Origin: Serinus canaria
Taxonomy: Eukaryota; Chordata; Aves; Passeriformes; Fringillidae
Assembly (NCBI RefSeq): GCF_022539315.1
Contig: NC_066321.1
Coordinates: forward strand, 4,217,324-4,281,323
DNA length: 64,000 nucleotides
Direction: 5' to 3'
Shown here: positions 1 through 13,910 of the stretch, piece by piece
Numbering within the stretch: the first letter of the stretch is position 1
Layout of the letters: each line of letters starts with the position of its first letter
The notes under the pieces: generated by a model
The model's input: the letters and a program-made list of their open reading frames with translations, nothing else
Told to the model about the DNA's origin: nothing
The model's database searches: none
Made by a program: the position numbers and the translations under genes

Positions 1-529
1 AGGATATTGGAGACACAGGTAGCAGGGACAGGGAATTTCACACCAGCATCTTCCACAAGCCCCTCACCTAGCAGATGTCATGGAGCCCTGCACCTTGGGC
101 AGCCAAGCAGCCCAGGGGCTGTCACCACACACAGGCACTTCTGCTCCTGAAAAGCACGAGCAGGAGATGTGTCAGAGTGGGAAACACTAGATGTCAGCAG
201 CCCTCCTTGCTCTCCAAAAGGTGCTGCCTGCTCAAGAAGAGTTTGTAGTTTATCCATCTCCTCCTCTCTGGATGCACAGCTCCCAAATGGTGGGATTTTT
301 ATCTCCACAGTGTCCTGACTGCATCCAGATGCCACAAAATATTTTTTATGTGTGATTTCAGCCTTGTTCATTCACACAAGCAGAGGGTAACGTGTTCTGT
401 TGGTGTCTCAGGAAGTTGGGGCCTGAAAATTCTTTTTGCACAACCCACAGTGCAAAGTCAGTGCAAGTCACTGACTCTGCCAGGGAGATCAGACCCTCTT
501 TCCCCAGTGCCCTGCTCCAGAAATTTAAG
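1..529. other. Single-copy sequence, no gene seen
   Basis: No repeat family, RNA gene or exon was recognised. The open frames on both strands are under 100 codons, have biased low-information composition and no splice context, and are expected by chance. Confidence 0.5.
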
Positions 530-711
530 AATTATCAAATCATTGAGATTGGAAAAGTCCTCTAAGATCATCAAGTTCCCATTAACCCAGCACTGCCATG
601 CCCACCTATGAGCCACACCCCAAGTGCCTCATAATGCACCTCTTTTAAATGCTTCCAGGGATGGTGATCCCTCAAGCAGTGCCCTGGGCTGCCTGTTCCA
701 AAGCCTGACCT
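530..711 (-). mobile_element. CR1 LINE fragment, 3' end, antisense
   Basis: Read on the plus strand this is the reverse complement of an avian CR1 3' region. It opens near the usual terminal-repeat zone (position 530), then shows the signature words ATTGAGATTGGAAAAG, CTAAGATCATCAAGTTCC, TTAACCCAGCACTGCCATG, CTTCCAGGGATGGTGATCC and CTGGGCTGCCTGTTCCA in the expected order. CR1 is a non-LTR retrotransposon that inserts as 5'-truncated copies and ends in short repeats rather than poly(A). The wording fits the younger J/Y-like subfamilies, from memory. The match stops near 711, which is the 5' truncation. It is non-coding and decayed. Confidence 0.88.
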
Positions 712-3700
712 ATGTTTTAATTTGGAAGGGGTTTTGTGGCTCTTTTGGGTTCTTTTTGGGCTGGGATTGGTTCTGTGTTACCAATGACATTACCAAGTTT
801 TTCAGACAAAATGTGGAATGGTGACAGATTTACCTATTGAGATGAATTTTATAATCCATTACCCATATGATGCTGCAGGCAGCTGGAGCTCTGCTGGCTT
901 GTCACTAATGCTGGGCTCTTGGGTTTATTCAGCTTCAGCTAATCAGGGAGCATACAGAAGATGACTATCAAATAAATATCCTTCAACTTCAGCATCTCAT
1001 TATGCCTTCAAACCTGGCATCTCATTATGTCCTAGAATGAATGATGGCACTACTTACCATAACTCCAGGTAGCTAGCTAATGCTGAACAGCCAATTTTTT
1101 CCCCTTTGTGAACTGATTATTTAGTTTATAATTACAATTTCAGTTTTAAAAGCATTGTTGTGTTCCACTGACAGATTTAAAAAGTGTAGGGCTTTGTAGC
1201 TCAGATTTATGTTTTCCAAGCATGTCATGGACTCCTTCAAGAGAAGCTGTGGGAGCTCCTGTGATTCCTTACATCAGGACTTTTTTCCTTTGAAAAGTCA
1301 AAAGGGAATGATCAGACTTTATTGTTACCCACATCAGTGAGAATTATCTCTGCCTATGAACTGGACCCACTGTGGTGATAAGGCAGTATCAGGTAAAAAT
1401 TTCATCAGGTTTCAGAAATGAAAAATGGGTGAAGAGTCTAAACTGGGGTTTATTGAAATGCAAAAAATTTCATCTTCTAAGATAATTTAATCATTTCTTT
1501 TAGGACTTCTGAGCTCTGCTGCAACCCAAGTGGTGAGAGGAAGAAGAGATTGCAGATAAATCCATCTTCCCTATTCTGCTGTACTGTGTGTAGACTATTC
1601 ACATTATTCAAAGTCAGATTTCTGTTTTGATGTTCTTATTATTTAATTTTATGTTAATCTGGTTTATGTCTTCTCAAAGGTAATAAGAGCTCCTTAATAC
1701 ATCAGAGAAGTGGTATTCAATGCACAGAGAAGGCTGTGGAGTGTTTTGAGGTCCACTTCAATGAAGAGAGCCTTATATAATGAGAAATAACCAAAAACTA
1801 TCCTGAAGATTTTAGAATACCCAAAAAAGCACCAACCTGTACAGGCAAGATGGAAATCACAACCTTATCCCTGATTCATGTATTTAATTTATACAATTTG
1901 TTTCACCAGTTTTGGAGCCTGTCACATCTGGGAACTCTTCCACAGCTGGAGAGAAGCACCTTTAAGCTGTAAGCTGTAACATTTGGCTAGCAGGGCCTGC
2001 TAAAGTGCTAATCCCAGAAACAGCAATTTTCCTCTTTTTACACATACTTAACAGTTTTTTATATGGCTGAAATAGTAATGCCATATGTAATTCTCTTTCT
2101 AGCCAAGCCTACTTAAAACACTCGCTCAGAAGTAATAAGTGCAATATTTTTTCTAATCAGGTCCCTTTGGAATGAAATCATGGAAAAACTGTTCCTGCCA
2201 GCTCATGCTGATTACCTGTGTGTCTCATTACTCTAAACCCTATCTGACAGCCACACAGTCGTAACTGTCTTTCAACAAGAGCTACCACCGAGTCTTTTAA
2301 AATAATTTCATTTCAATTTTAGCTAGTTCTAGCTTAAACAGCACATTTAATTGCCTAATAAGCAGTTCATAAGAAGAACATAATTTCAAAGTAAAATGTT
2401 GGACCTACCCGGTCTTTGACAGTGAGGGAAATTAGAGATGCCTTTTAAGTCCTCCAGTGCAAGTTATTCTGCAGCAGAGGAATCAGCAAGCTGGAAACTC
2501 GTTAGAATACTGATTGCACTTTCAAAGTATGCACAGAATTAAAAAATAATAATAATAAAATTACTGTAAATATTAAGCAATTACAGAGTGCAGAAGGTAG
2601 AATATTTTAACTGTTTCAGAAGCAGCAGTAGGCTCCAAAGTAACAAGAATCCCAGCAGGTTTGGTTTGTCTGTAGGGAAAACTTCCCACACCACTGGAAT
2701 CTGTGTTATTTTATTACACATGAAATATCTGAATAAATGGACAATGTACCATGTGCAGGGGCTAATTTTGCCTGATCTCCCATGAAATAAAGACAACTGA
2801 ACTCAGTCCACGTGTTTTTCCTTTTAGCCCCATTATCAGTGCCTAATGAGCTCCCAGTTCCAGAATGTTGCATTATCTTGAGGAGTCCCAGAGACAACAG
2901 ACTGGACTGAGTTGTATTAAATCCCTGAGCTCAACAGGGGAATTCCCTGAGGATTTACAGCAGGTGGACTTCAGCCAGCACTGTTGGAATATCTCACCTC
3001 CACTGCTTTGTCCCCACATGTCCTTGTGAATATGGGATGGATCCTGTTGGACACTTGCAAGACACACATCTGGCAGGAAAATCCAGGCTGCAAGGGAAAG
3101 CAGGCAGGGAAGAGGGCAGGAGGACCAGAGTCCTTCAAGGTGGAGCTGGGACTTAACTGGGAAATCTTCTGGGGTTCATCACATCCAAGCAAAGCATGGC
3201 CACAGACCTCAAGTCCTGATTCACCAGGTGAGCAAGTCCCTCACCCTCTGGATTTTTGTCATCTTGAGTCCTCCAATAATTAAAAGTGAAGTTCCAAAGC
3301 CTAAGGCAGAGATAATGGCTAAGACACTGCCCATTGTTTGTCCATTTTGGATGGCACAGCTGTTGATTTTTCTAGACAATGTGTTTTCCTGACAGTGTGA
3401 ATATTTCCATGATGTTTAAAAATTTCTGGCAAGTTCCTGAGGAATGAAAAGTGGCTGACCACCAACATGGGCATTTATTTGATACCCAGGAATGTTTTCT
3501 GTGTCTGAAAGACAGTAAAGCCAGTTACTACAGGAAATACCACACAGAAAGGCAATGAAATAAATTAAGATCTGTAATGGAAATGTTTTTCTATTGAAAA
3601 AAAATATTTAGTTCTGGAAATTGCTGCATTTTGTCACAATGTCTTGATTCTGATTAAACTGCACAAATAAAAAAGAAAGAAAATAATGAAACCCCAGTGA

Positions 3701-4468
3701 TATTCATGAGGTCTAATGCACTGTCATATACCTGCTCATTGTTTTGAACTGCTTTTTTTGATTTTATGAGAACATTACAAATTGGATGACCCAGAAGAAG
3801 AAATTCTCAAATTTCTATGCTTTTCTTTTATCTGAATTAAATGGGAGACTCCTGGCCTCATTTTAAATGAAATATTGTATTATTAAGTTGCAGCAAATTT
3901 TTCATCAGATCACTTTTAAGAAAAAAAAAAACTTAAAAAAATTCTAGCTGTAGAGAACAAAGTGAAATAAAATTGCATAGCAATATTTAGAAAATATTAG
4001 TAAATACAAGAAGTACTGCTGAAGAAAAATCAATATTCTTCACCCATCAGCTCAAAATAGAATTGTCTGATTTTACTCCCAAAAAATGAGGAAATAATTT
4101 CGACTATGAACATTGAAAAACTGATAAACTAGAAGTGTAAACTATGAAGTCATAAATCAAATACAAAACATATTTCAGAAATGATCAAACAATAACTCAT
4201 TTTCTGCTATAGATTTCTCTGTATGTCTGCCTGTGAAATACCCTTTTAACCTGCCTTTTCCCATGTTTTTTGAAAGTATGGTATATTCAGCTCCTCATCA
4301 AAATTCTTATTAGTGAAAGCATTAATCATTGGTTAATTGTAATTACTTAGCCTGTGGGAAATTTGGGAATGGAATTAGACTGTGACTACAAGTCAAATAA
4401 AGTTTGCCTTTCTTATTGATTTAAACATTTTTGAGACAAATGTCCAATATGGTTTGCTTGGCATTTGC
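712..4468. other. Gene-free AT-rich interval
   Basis: No exon or mobile element was recognised. The interval holds a 25-bp tandem duplication (981-1030), a short AAT run (about 2541-2558) and scattered A/T homopolymers near 3920. The part at about 2090-2400 is repeat-free and enriched in TTTAATTGCC- and TTTAAAATAATTTC-like words, which makes it a weak conserved-element candidate. The open frame at 2984-3283 lies in G/A-rich sequence and resembles no family I know. Confidence 0.5.
981..1030. repeat. 25-bp tandem duplication
   Basis: Two adjacent 25-bp units (981-1005 and 1006-1030) share the start CTTCAA and the exact 13-mer GCATCTCATTATG (992-1004 and 1017-1029). They differ at a few central positions. 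This is a small local duplication. Confidence 0.8.
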
Positions 4469-4506
4469 TTTTTTTTTTTTTTTTTTGGTTTTTTTTTTTT
4501 TTTTTT
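4469..4506. repeat. Paired T18 homopolymers
   Basis: Eighteen T residues (4469-4486), then GG, then a second run of eighteen T (4489-4506). On the minus strand this is A18-CC-A18. There is no recognisable retrocopy body next to it, so it is listed as low-complexity sequence. Lengths of such runs are assembly-sensitive. Confidence 0.9.
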
Positions 4507-4980
4507 ATGCTTGGTCAATGTGCTGAATAATATTGAACTCTCTCTCTACACAAGATTTTTGTATCCCACAGAAGTTACCTGGTAATCATCAATTTTTCTA
4601 ACGAGAGAGGACAGCACATATATTGTTTTTCCAATAAACTTGCACAAATGTACAAACCAAGATATTTTTGAGCTTCTATAATTTTTGTTGTTGAACTGAA
4701 TGTTCCTGACAACATTAAAAATTATTTAAAGCCTGCACTACACACTTTGATACCTTCTTTAAAGATATTTAAGCTTTTTTAGTGTCAGAGTCCAATGCTC
4801 TTTCCTTTATTTATGCTTGGAAGAGCAGAGCCTCCACAGGGTTTCAGTGCTGGGATGGGGCACTGCCTGCATCTGACACTGGGTTTTCTTCAGTCAATCA
4901 GGAATGTGAAAGTGAAGATCAAGGGGTTAATTTTTCCATCATTGGAGTTACTGTCTTTTTTCTTTCCCTTTTTTTTTTTT

Positions 4981-5044
4981 TAATATCACCTTTAATGATG
5001 AATGATGACTTCAACTTTAATATCACCTTTGATGACTTCAACTA
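4981..5044. repeat. Tandem duplication next to a T tract
   Basis: The unit beginning TAATATCACCTTT and ending GATGACTTCAACT occurs twice head to tail (4981-5017 and 5018-5044). The first copy carries about 10 extra bases (an additional AATGATG-like stretch). A T13 run (4969-4981) sits directly upstream, suggesting slippage at the homopolymer. Confidence 0.8.
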
Positions 5045-8000
5045 TTAAGAAAATATCAATTGTTTCACTGATTTTTGTTTGAAACTGGATGAAGATCCTT
5101 TCAGAACTAATCAATCCCATCATTCTAAAATTTTGCCAAAAATATATATTTTTTTAAACTCTTAATAACAGCCCAGAGAACCTTCCCAGAAAAATCATAA
5201 TGTCATAACCTAAAAATATTTCTTTTTATAGCAAATAAATATTTCATGCGCATTTAAAGTCATTACAAATTTTTTTCATGGTTTTCTGAACCAGCCACAC
5301 AATTACCACTTCCAGTGGCAGATTATTTCACTTTCCTAAAGTCTGTTTTTCTAAACTTTAGTCTGAATAATAACAGCCTTATTTCCTTGTCCATTCAGAT
5401 TTCAAATATAAAGCTAATGACATTTTTATTATTCACACAGTTTGAATCTCCTGTGAAATACTTGCTTTTAAAAGAATGTCTGAGAGTATTCCCAAATGGG
5501 AGGGGGGAAAAAAAAGCACATTTATTTAGAACAATTTGAGCTGTTTTATTTTAAATTCAATGCCAAAATGCTTCTGCAGTTCCCCCCATGACCTCCCATA
5601 ACATGAGTCATCAGAGATAACTATATCTATTATTATGCTGCAAAAAGGTAGGAGGTTTTGCTTTTTCAAACACTTTTAGCTAACTTTTCCCCCATTTCCA
5701 GTGCAAGCTAAGGTAATAATTTATTGCTTGGCAGAAAATTACAAGACTTCCACAGTGACTCATCTGTGCTCCTTGGGTTTTACATGAAAGCAGCTGTATA
5801 GCACAAGTTTTTCCCACATTTTTAACCTGATTTATTCTTAGGTTGAAGATTTGGATGTTTTCTGGGATAAAAAGTTGGGTAACAAAGTGGAAAGGTTTTG
5901 ATGTAACAAGTTTTAGGCTCCTCAGCTCTGAGCTGCTGTGGGAAGAGCAGACAGACAACCCTGACTGACTTCTAAGTTCTCTTCCACCCCAGCTTCTCCA
6001 AAGATCTCTGCTGGCCACCAGTTCAACTCCTACTCAATTCCTCACACCAAAGCACCAACATTTGCAGCAAAACCACAGACTGCACCTTTTTCCTTTCCTT
6101 TCATCTGTCTTTTGAAATGGAGGTGATCCAATAAAACCCATGAATGAGTCTGCAAAGTCCTTCTGATGCTCACAGAATTCTCCAATCCCTAAGGAAGGTC
6201 TTGGATGCAGGTCATAGGCCAGATTTCATCAAGCCCTGCAGGTCATTATATGGCCAGGAGGACTCCTGTAATGAATATCACATCAATAAATAAAAACATT
6301 TTGTCTTTCTGAGAACTCTTTCCTAGAAAGAAGCATAGTAATAATGAGTATATTCTACATTCTTACTTACAGAATTCACAAACTAAAGGCATGATTCAAA
6401 GCAAAAACTTCAGAAGAGGATGGGTACAGAGTATCAGAAGTCAAGACCTGGTATACAATTACACAGGACAATATCAGCAAAATGTTGTGTTGATGTCTCT
6501 ACATTTGGTCTTGCTATAATTAATCCAGCCCAAATCTTTTTGTAAAAGAAATAAACTAGTAAGATAATTTTAATGAGTTTTAAATTGATATTATACTTTT
6601 CATTCACTCTAAATCTAAATATTGGTAATAATTTCTCCACCGAAATATTTTCTTCTATTATAATTTCAATAGCTGAAGCATATGCAAGCCAAGATATGAG
6701 TTAGTGAAAGAAAAGAAACACTGGATAATGGATCATTAACCTTAGGCCATATTTTAATCTTCATTTCTAAAGGTTTCCCTTTCTGTACACTTTACTCATT
6801 TTGCATTTCCTGCTTGCAACAAGCAAATTCAGCAAACATTATTTATCAGAGTTCCTTTGTAGGCAAACAAGAGCCTGGGTTTCCTGAGGTGTTGTGGAGG
6901 ACAAACCAAGGAGGCAGATTCCACAAAAATAAATGGTTGGTGCATAAGTTAGGGATGTATTTCTTTAAACGTAGTGGAAATATCCTTAAAAGCTGCAAGG
7001 ACACATAATCAAGTGTCCCAAGAGGAGACTAACTCATGCTCTGACCTTTTACTCCAGTTTGGTTATAGTAGTTATTCAATTACCCAATTAAAAGAAAAAA
7101 ATGAGAGAGAAGAAAATGGGTATAAATCCATAGCAATATCATCTTGATGCCTCTGATTCCTGAACTGAGTTATACCTCATTCAGGGGTACAATGAGGCCC
7201 TCAATGAGCAAAAATTCCAAGTGCCACAATATTTCTGAGAAGATATTCTGAATGGAATTAAACTTTTTTGATCAACAACTCTCTTCATGAAATTACCATT
7301 TTTTCCTCTTATATAATACCTGGGTTTTCCTACCCACTTCTTACTTTCTTGTCTTCATAAACCTGGAAATAAGAATATGTCCTGGTTTGAAAGGAGGAGG
7401 AGATACCTTACATCAAAGAATAAACAGCATATTTCTATCTCAGTAAATGAGGTCATCTTGCTATTTCTCCACTCTGCTTTATTCTTTCTTTCCCTGGATA
7501 CTGAACTCTGAAACTAAATTATCCCTACTTCCTTTTCTGAAGAACTGAAAAGGCAAATTTTGTGTACATCATAATTTGCAACAACCACAGGGGTTTAAAT
7601 TTTGTAGCCCATAGGTAAATGCAACATTTTCTTCTAGCTAAAAGAACAACTTCTTTTTCTAGCATTACAATGTGTTATAATTGCATTGTACTTTCACTTT
7701 CTTAGCTAGGTGAAAGTTGCAAAGCCCTACCAACAATTTTAAAAAATATTATATTTTCATATGATACCCAAAGGAATATTTTCACACTGAGAACAATATT
7801 TTCAAAAATATCTACTCATTTTTTGGCTTATTTGATCACTGTATGTTTGCTAAACATGCTGGATAGATCTGTGGGGGACCTTCATTGCTCTTATTTAAAA
7901 TTTAAAACTGGAGGTGTTCATCAGTTTTCAGATTCCAAGCTCCTTTTCTCTTGGCATCACCGATGCCAGCCTGAGTTCTGTTGTTGTGTCAGTGGTACCA

Positions 8001-8381
8001 CGCTCAAGTCTATAAATTCATGTGACATTGGAAAGTCTAAATTTCATCAGTGCCATCAATCATGAACTGATGAATAACAAAGAGTTTGCAAGGATTTCTT
8101 ATCCAACAAGAATCTGTTGCAAAAGAAACACGAAATCATCTTTGTTACAGCCAAGACTGATGCTAGTCCACATCAAGTGAGATTCTTTACTCAAGAATTA
8201 CTTGTGCCACTAAAAAAAGTTGGAAGGGTGGCAGTAATATTTGTTACCATGGTACAATTGCTTTCATAACTGAGAAAACATTGTTCAGTTTTATTTTCAA
8301 AAGAAATTATTGTCTTTTTTCCAAAATTCCATCATTAATCTTTGTAAAGAATGGCTGAGGACTGAATAGAATTATGCTCCC

Positions 8382-8452
8382 CTTCTGTCAGGAAGAGAAA
8401 GATTAGAATTACAATACTCTTCTGTCAGAAAGAGAAAGATTAGATTACACTT
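8382..8452. repeat. 37-bp tandem duplication
   Basis: CTTCTGTCAGGAAGAGAAAG at 8382 is repeated 37 bp downstream as CTTCTGTCAGAAAGAGAAAG at 8419. Both are followed by ATTAGA and ATTACA words. The two copies are nearly identical, so the duplication is fairly recent or conserved. Confidence 0.82.
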
Positions 8453-10140
8453 CATATTTTATGTGAAGAAAATTGTGGCTACTTTGGCCATAAATATAGC
8501 CTCTAAGAAGAAAAAATACTGAATTTGGATTGCCAGTGCAATGCTATTATGCCAGAGTAATATAATATCCCCCCAGATATGATAGGTGCTTTCAGAGAAG
8601 TCCAGCTATGTAACATGATACACTACACTGCAGATGAAACCTTCTCTTAATATATAACCTGCATAACAATTCCAGTGTAATAAATGGTGGGTGGATTTCT
8701 TGTTATTGATTTTACCATCCCAGGCAGTTGGAGGTCATCATGCATTTACACAGGAAATACTACAAATCCCAATGGCCATGAGTTTGTTACCTCAGCTTAT
8801 TTTTCTGGGTTCTTTTTTCATATAGTTGGTACAGCAGTAAACATACTAATAATCCTTACTGCTTAGCAATTTCTTTTATTGTCCTTTGTATTATATACAA
8901 TCTTTTGGTGGGAGAGCCCTTAAGAGAAACAAAATCAATAGGACACTATGAAACTGTAATAGGAGTCTACAAAAATCACTCTAAGAACCATCAGATATAA
9001 TAGAAAGTGATTAAACCTCCATAGGGCTTTTCTTTCTAGGGAAAAAAAAGCTAATAATTATAAAATAGGTAAAAAGCTTGTTTGCTGTTACTTAGAAGGC
9101 TGTGTTAAATTCTAACAGGGGCTGAGGGAGGGAAGGTGCCACTGTAATTCTGAACATAAAGCACAGGAAAAGCTCAGCCCTCAGAGGAGGACTTGCTTCC
9201 CAAAGGACTCATGGAAGACTCTTCCAGAGTGTCCAAATGCTTCAAAAAGGAAACTGGTATAAATTGGGAAATACTGGAATGTTGAGGGGTTTCTTTCTCC
9301 AGGCAGCATGAGATCACTAAGTGTTAAATTTCCAAAGCAATTCCTGAGTTGCACCAGGGCTGTTCAGAGAATGAGCAGGTGAAACAGCTCCTTCATCCAG
9401 CCACCACTGCTCCTCTATTCATCTCCCGGAAGGAAATCCCAGAGGAAAGTGCTCTAGGTTTTTGCACAACTCTTTTTGCAGGTCTTTGGTATCAGCCTGC
9501 ACACTCAGTCACAGTTTAAGTGCTTCATCTCTGCAGGGTTCCTTCCAGATATGGCCCATGCTGATGAGCTGATGACTCACAAAAGATTTAACACCAAGAG
9601 CAACACAAAGTTATTCTCATTTAATTTCTATTCAATGATATTCTTAAAACCTTTCGAGAAGTTTGAGAGGTGATGATAGCACAGGTCCTGATCCAAACTT
9701 ACCTACAGTCAGTAAGAACCTAGACTTTGACTTATTTAATCCTGATTGAGCTAGATAATAAAGCCAGTGCTGAATTTTAACTGTGCAAATAGTTCTATAT
9801 TATGCATACAAATCCCTTTCCAGATTAGGCTAAATGTTAATCAGTAGAACAGAACACTGATAGAACTCCCCCAATCAGGTTCCTTTTCACAACTAAGAAA
9901 TTCACAATGGGGACTCAGAATGACTACTTCAAAATTATATTCCAAGGTAAGTGAAAACTTCAATGATCTGCTGGGCTGGACATTGGAATATTCCCTGTCA
10001 GTTATTGTGCTTCTGAAACCTCTTCCTCACATGGTTTAACTTGTGGTATCTCATGGAGGTGTTTTGAATCTGTAATACCTGTTTTTCCTGTACAGCCTGC
10101 TTGGGCTCTAGCTTTGGATAGCTAAATTATCTCAGAGAAT

Positions 10141-10206
10141 ATGAAATACACGGTGAACCATGTATTCATGGTGAACAAATGTGATGAAATACATGGTGAA
10201 CTGTGT
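10141..10206. repeat. Local direct repeats around GAAATACAYGGTGAAC
   Basis: The word ATGAAATACACGGTGAAC at 10141 recurs with one change at 10184, and a third partial copy (TTCATGGTGAACAAATG) lies between them. This looks like a short imperfect repeat array of two to three units. Confidence 0.7.
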
Positions 10207-11916
10207 GGTGAAGAAATGATTTGTCAAACCCCACACTCTTCCACATCACTGCAATTGTATTGAACTGGATGGAATTAAATCCAATGTGCTCAATGTATTT
10301 GAATCTGCATTAATACTCAAATATTTTTTTTATCTGTACAGTGACAGTGCAAATTATTTTTTGGCAATGTAAATTTATTTTGCTAAGTGTCTAAACCAAC
10401 CTGGACCAAGGGCTGAACTCACTCATAGCAGTTGCTACACCAAGAGCATGAATGTTCTATTTTCCTCACATCCCAGCCACAGGAGCACCACTCAGCCCAT
10501 ATATTCATCAGAGTGTTTTAGTGTACCTTCTAAATTGTCATCCTTCTCTCTGCTCCATTAATAGAACTATCTGCATGAAAGAAAGAACAAATTGTCTTCT
10601 AACTGGTCTATTACAAGGTACATTAATGAAGATAGGGGAACTTTATTAGTGCTTTAATGGTGTACCTGTTCACTTCACGTGTTCTTGGGTGTTATTGTTG
10701 TAAGGGGCTGCTTGACAGGCATCAAAGTGCTGCCAGGTACAACAAACAATGCATTAGAAAGCATCTTTTATGCTTGTACAGTTCTTTTTCCTTGTAAAAC
10801 AAGTATTTTCCAAGCAACATTTACCACCAGTCATTTGATGGCCACTGATATTTGACCATCTTAAATGCAGTTGCCAAGCCAGGCACTTCAAGTTTCACAT
10901 CCTTGTAAAGTGACTTTTTTTTTTTTTTTAAACAAAAAACCAGTTGTAAAATAAATTCTGAGGAGCAGAGCATTAACTTAATGTTTTATCACATTAACTA
11001 AACTATATCCTGTAAAAAAAATGCACTATAAAACACTGCATTAAAGTTAATGCAAGACTGAATATTATACATGGGCATATTCACTGCAATTTAGATCCTC
11101 ACTAGGACTAAGCTTCCATGGATGCCCTTGAGAAACTGGCTTGACTAAACATAGGGAAATTGAACCTTGTATTAAGGAGGAAAATGACCTTCCAGCACAT
11201 GGGTCATGCATAAGTTTTTTGTATTTTTTTTTTTAAGGCTGGCCATCATCATCGAATATTGGAAATGAAAAGACAAATTAAAATGCCCTGTTTCCTTGTT
11301 ACAGTTGTTATCCACAGGTCAGCAAAGGGTAAGGGCCACCATGGGATGGGCTGGGTGTAAAAACTCATGTACAGAATACAGAAAATCATTAATTTCATAG
11401 TGATTCCTCACACTGTCCTAAAGCATCATCATGGTGTCTTTTGTTAAAAACATTTTCAGCCATTTCCTGACAAGATCAGCAAATTGTTTGTGCTTCAATA
11501 AACTATTACAGAGCAGGCAAATATTACAAACCCACAGTATTTACTTTGAAAATGTAAAGATAAATTTGTTGTTGCTCATATGACTCAGTTCTGTAAATTT
11601 ATTGCTATAAATGTATATCTAAATTATCCATATAAATCTGTGCTATATATTGGATAAGGTTGCCGTCCTTTCATAAACAATCCAAAATAATGGGAATTAA
11701 AGTCAAAATCTGAAAATAAACTGTTACTAAAGAGAAATATTTTAAAGAGATGAGAGAGAGAGAAGTACCAATCTGATATTCACATTTCCTATTTGTGAAA
11801 TTTATATGATTAAAAGCAACAATGACTTTTCAATGACTAAAATTCCCTTTTTCACTGCCAAAGAAAGCTGAATAATTTTGGAGGTTTGTTTTTTTGTTGG
11901 GAGAGTGCATGCTTGG

Positions 11917-11939
11917 GTTTTGTTTGTTTGTTTATTTGC
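11917..11939. repeat. TTTG simple repeat
   Basis: A short run of TTTG tetranucleotides (GTTTTGTTTGTTTGTTTATT). A plain microsatellite. Confidence 0.8.
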
Positions 11940-13910
11940 TTGGGGGTTTTTACCATAAATCACCACATTGAATTCAAAATGCTTTGTCCTTGTCTTCCTT
12001 TCTGGAAGAAACACAGAAAGACTCTTCTACTGAAAAATAAGGTAAAAAACCTTTTGAGATATTTTGTCTTGCTCTTTTCTCTGCTTTAAAAAGAATAATT
12101 GCAAGTGGAGGGCAGGAACATCTGGAATCACCTGGTACCAGTGACCAGGACCTACCAGTGAGGTTGTGATGAACAATTACATGTGTGCATGGAACAGATA
12201 TCTTTGACATGACCTGATTTCACTCCATATTCACAATCTGTTTGCTCAAAATCATTTACCAACTCGTGTGCTCTTTTAACAAAGTAGTTTGTCAGAAAAG
12301 TTTGAAGAAAGCTTAATCTGGTAAAATGTTTAAACATCTCAGAAGTACAATGAGGTTGAAGTTAGCATTAATGTTTATATGCATGAAAATCATGATTGTC
12401 TGAGCATTTATACTGCTTTTTCTTCCAAGTTGATAACATAGGCTGACGTACCATGATGCATTTTTTATTACGTGCTTGATTATTCAGTTTGATTTCCTGG
12501 AGGCTTTGTGTCTAATTTACAGAGGAGGGAAGGGATCAGCTTCAACTTTGTGCAGGAAAGGGGAAATAACACATCTTATGGAGACCTGCTATGGTGTGAC
12601 CTGATTCTATGGGGCCAATCTTCATGAGGCTGTAGAAATAATCTCAGTTCCTGAAAAGTGGCGGAGCTTATCAGATTGTGAGGAATAAATAAAAATGAAC
12701 GCAAACTTTATGCAAAATTTGCAAAATTTAAGAAATAGGGAAGAAGACATAAAGCCATGAGATTTAACTCCAATTTTGATGCTGACTTTGCAACATCTAT
12801 ATTGCAAAGACTAAAATATATCCTAGCTGCAATTATGTAATTTTCTTTCCAGAGTTCAGCACTCTTGTAGAGGCATTTTCCAGCCTAGACAGAGGACTAT
12901 TAACTACTCCAGTTTAACAGCAGGTGAAAGTGACCTAAACTAACTCTTCTCTGGTAATAATTTTCTTTTTTTTAAATCCACTTTCTCAGGGTTTCTAAAG
13001 AGATAATTTCAATTAAAGGCTGGATCACATCTTTGCACTCCACTAGAATGTACACCATGATAGGTTGAATAAAATTCACATATTGCTAAATATCATATCA
13101 ATATTTATATGCCAAAAATATTAGGATGGAATGCATGGCTGCCAGTGAAATATTCCTGCAGAAGTTATGAGAAAGATCTTTTGCAAGAAAACATCAGTAT
13201 CAAACCTTTGACTAAATCTTAACTAACTATCAGCAATCATGATATTCACTATCAGAAATGCAGCAAAATCTTCCACTAAGTTTATTTTGTTTCATTCACA
13301 GCTTGGGTAAAACCCAGCTTACCAACTTTGTGTTTGAGCACATACCCTGGAGGAGATTCAGGTACCTGCAGTGCCATTTCTCATTATCAATATTATTTTT
13401 TATATCATATATGCTCGTTTTATAGGTATATTTCTAATGCTGTTAGAGGTGATTAGAAGAAATGAATGAAATGTACATTTCACTGTTGGAGTGAAATGGA
13501 CATTTCAAGTATACAATTAAGAAAAAATAAATGTGATACCAAAGCAAGCATATATGTATGTACTGTGGTAGAAAGCCTTTATGGGATTTTGAGTTGGAAA
13601 AGCTTTGTGGAAAGTGACCAAAAATGGAGGCAAATTACATCAACATAGATTTATCTCTGTGCTTAGTTCAATGTTTTGTAATCCTGATACAAATGCACGG
13701 TTTATTTTAGACCACAAAGCACAGCAAACATGATCAGATAGAAAGACTCAACCAATTTCTTTCAGTTATAGGCCTCTGACATCCATAAATCACCAGAAAG
13801 GCTGACCAGATACTCTGAAGCCCATCCAATTTATCAGAGCACCAATAGGTTACACTTTCTAAACTTGCTTGTCCATTCTGATCATTATGATAATTTGAAA
13901 TGCCAAAATA

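Larger units (their letters stand above)
4507..13910. other. Long gene-free AT-rich interval
   Basis: About 9.4 kb without a recognised gene or transposon. It contains local tandem duplications (4981-5044, 8382-8452, 10141-10206), homopolymers (T13 at 4969-4981, T15 at 10915-10929) and a TTTG run (11917-11939). All open frames are short; those at 5680-6018 (minus) and 7823-8065 (plus) show no family resemblance, repeat-corrected frame or splice context. I see nothing else that can be supported. Confidence 0.5.

Noticed and set aside
7379..7410. TGTCCTGGTTTGAAAG, similar to the start of an avian LTR
   Set aside because: Only about 16 bases match and the following sequence does not continue as an LTR; no partner end or target duplication.
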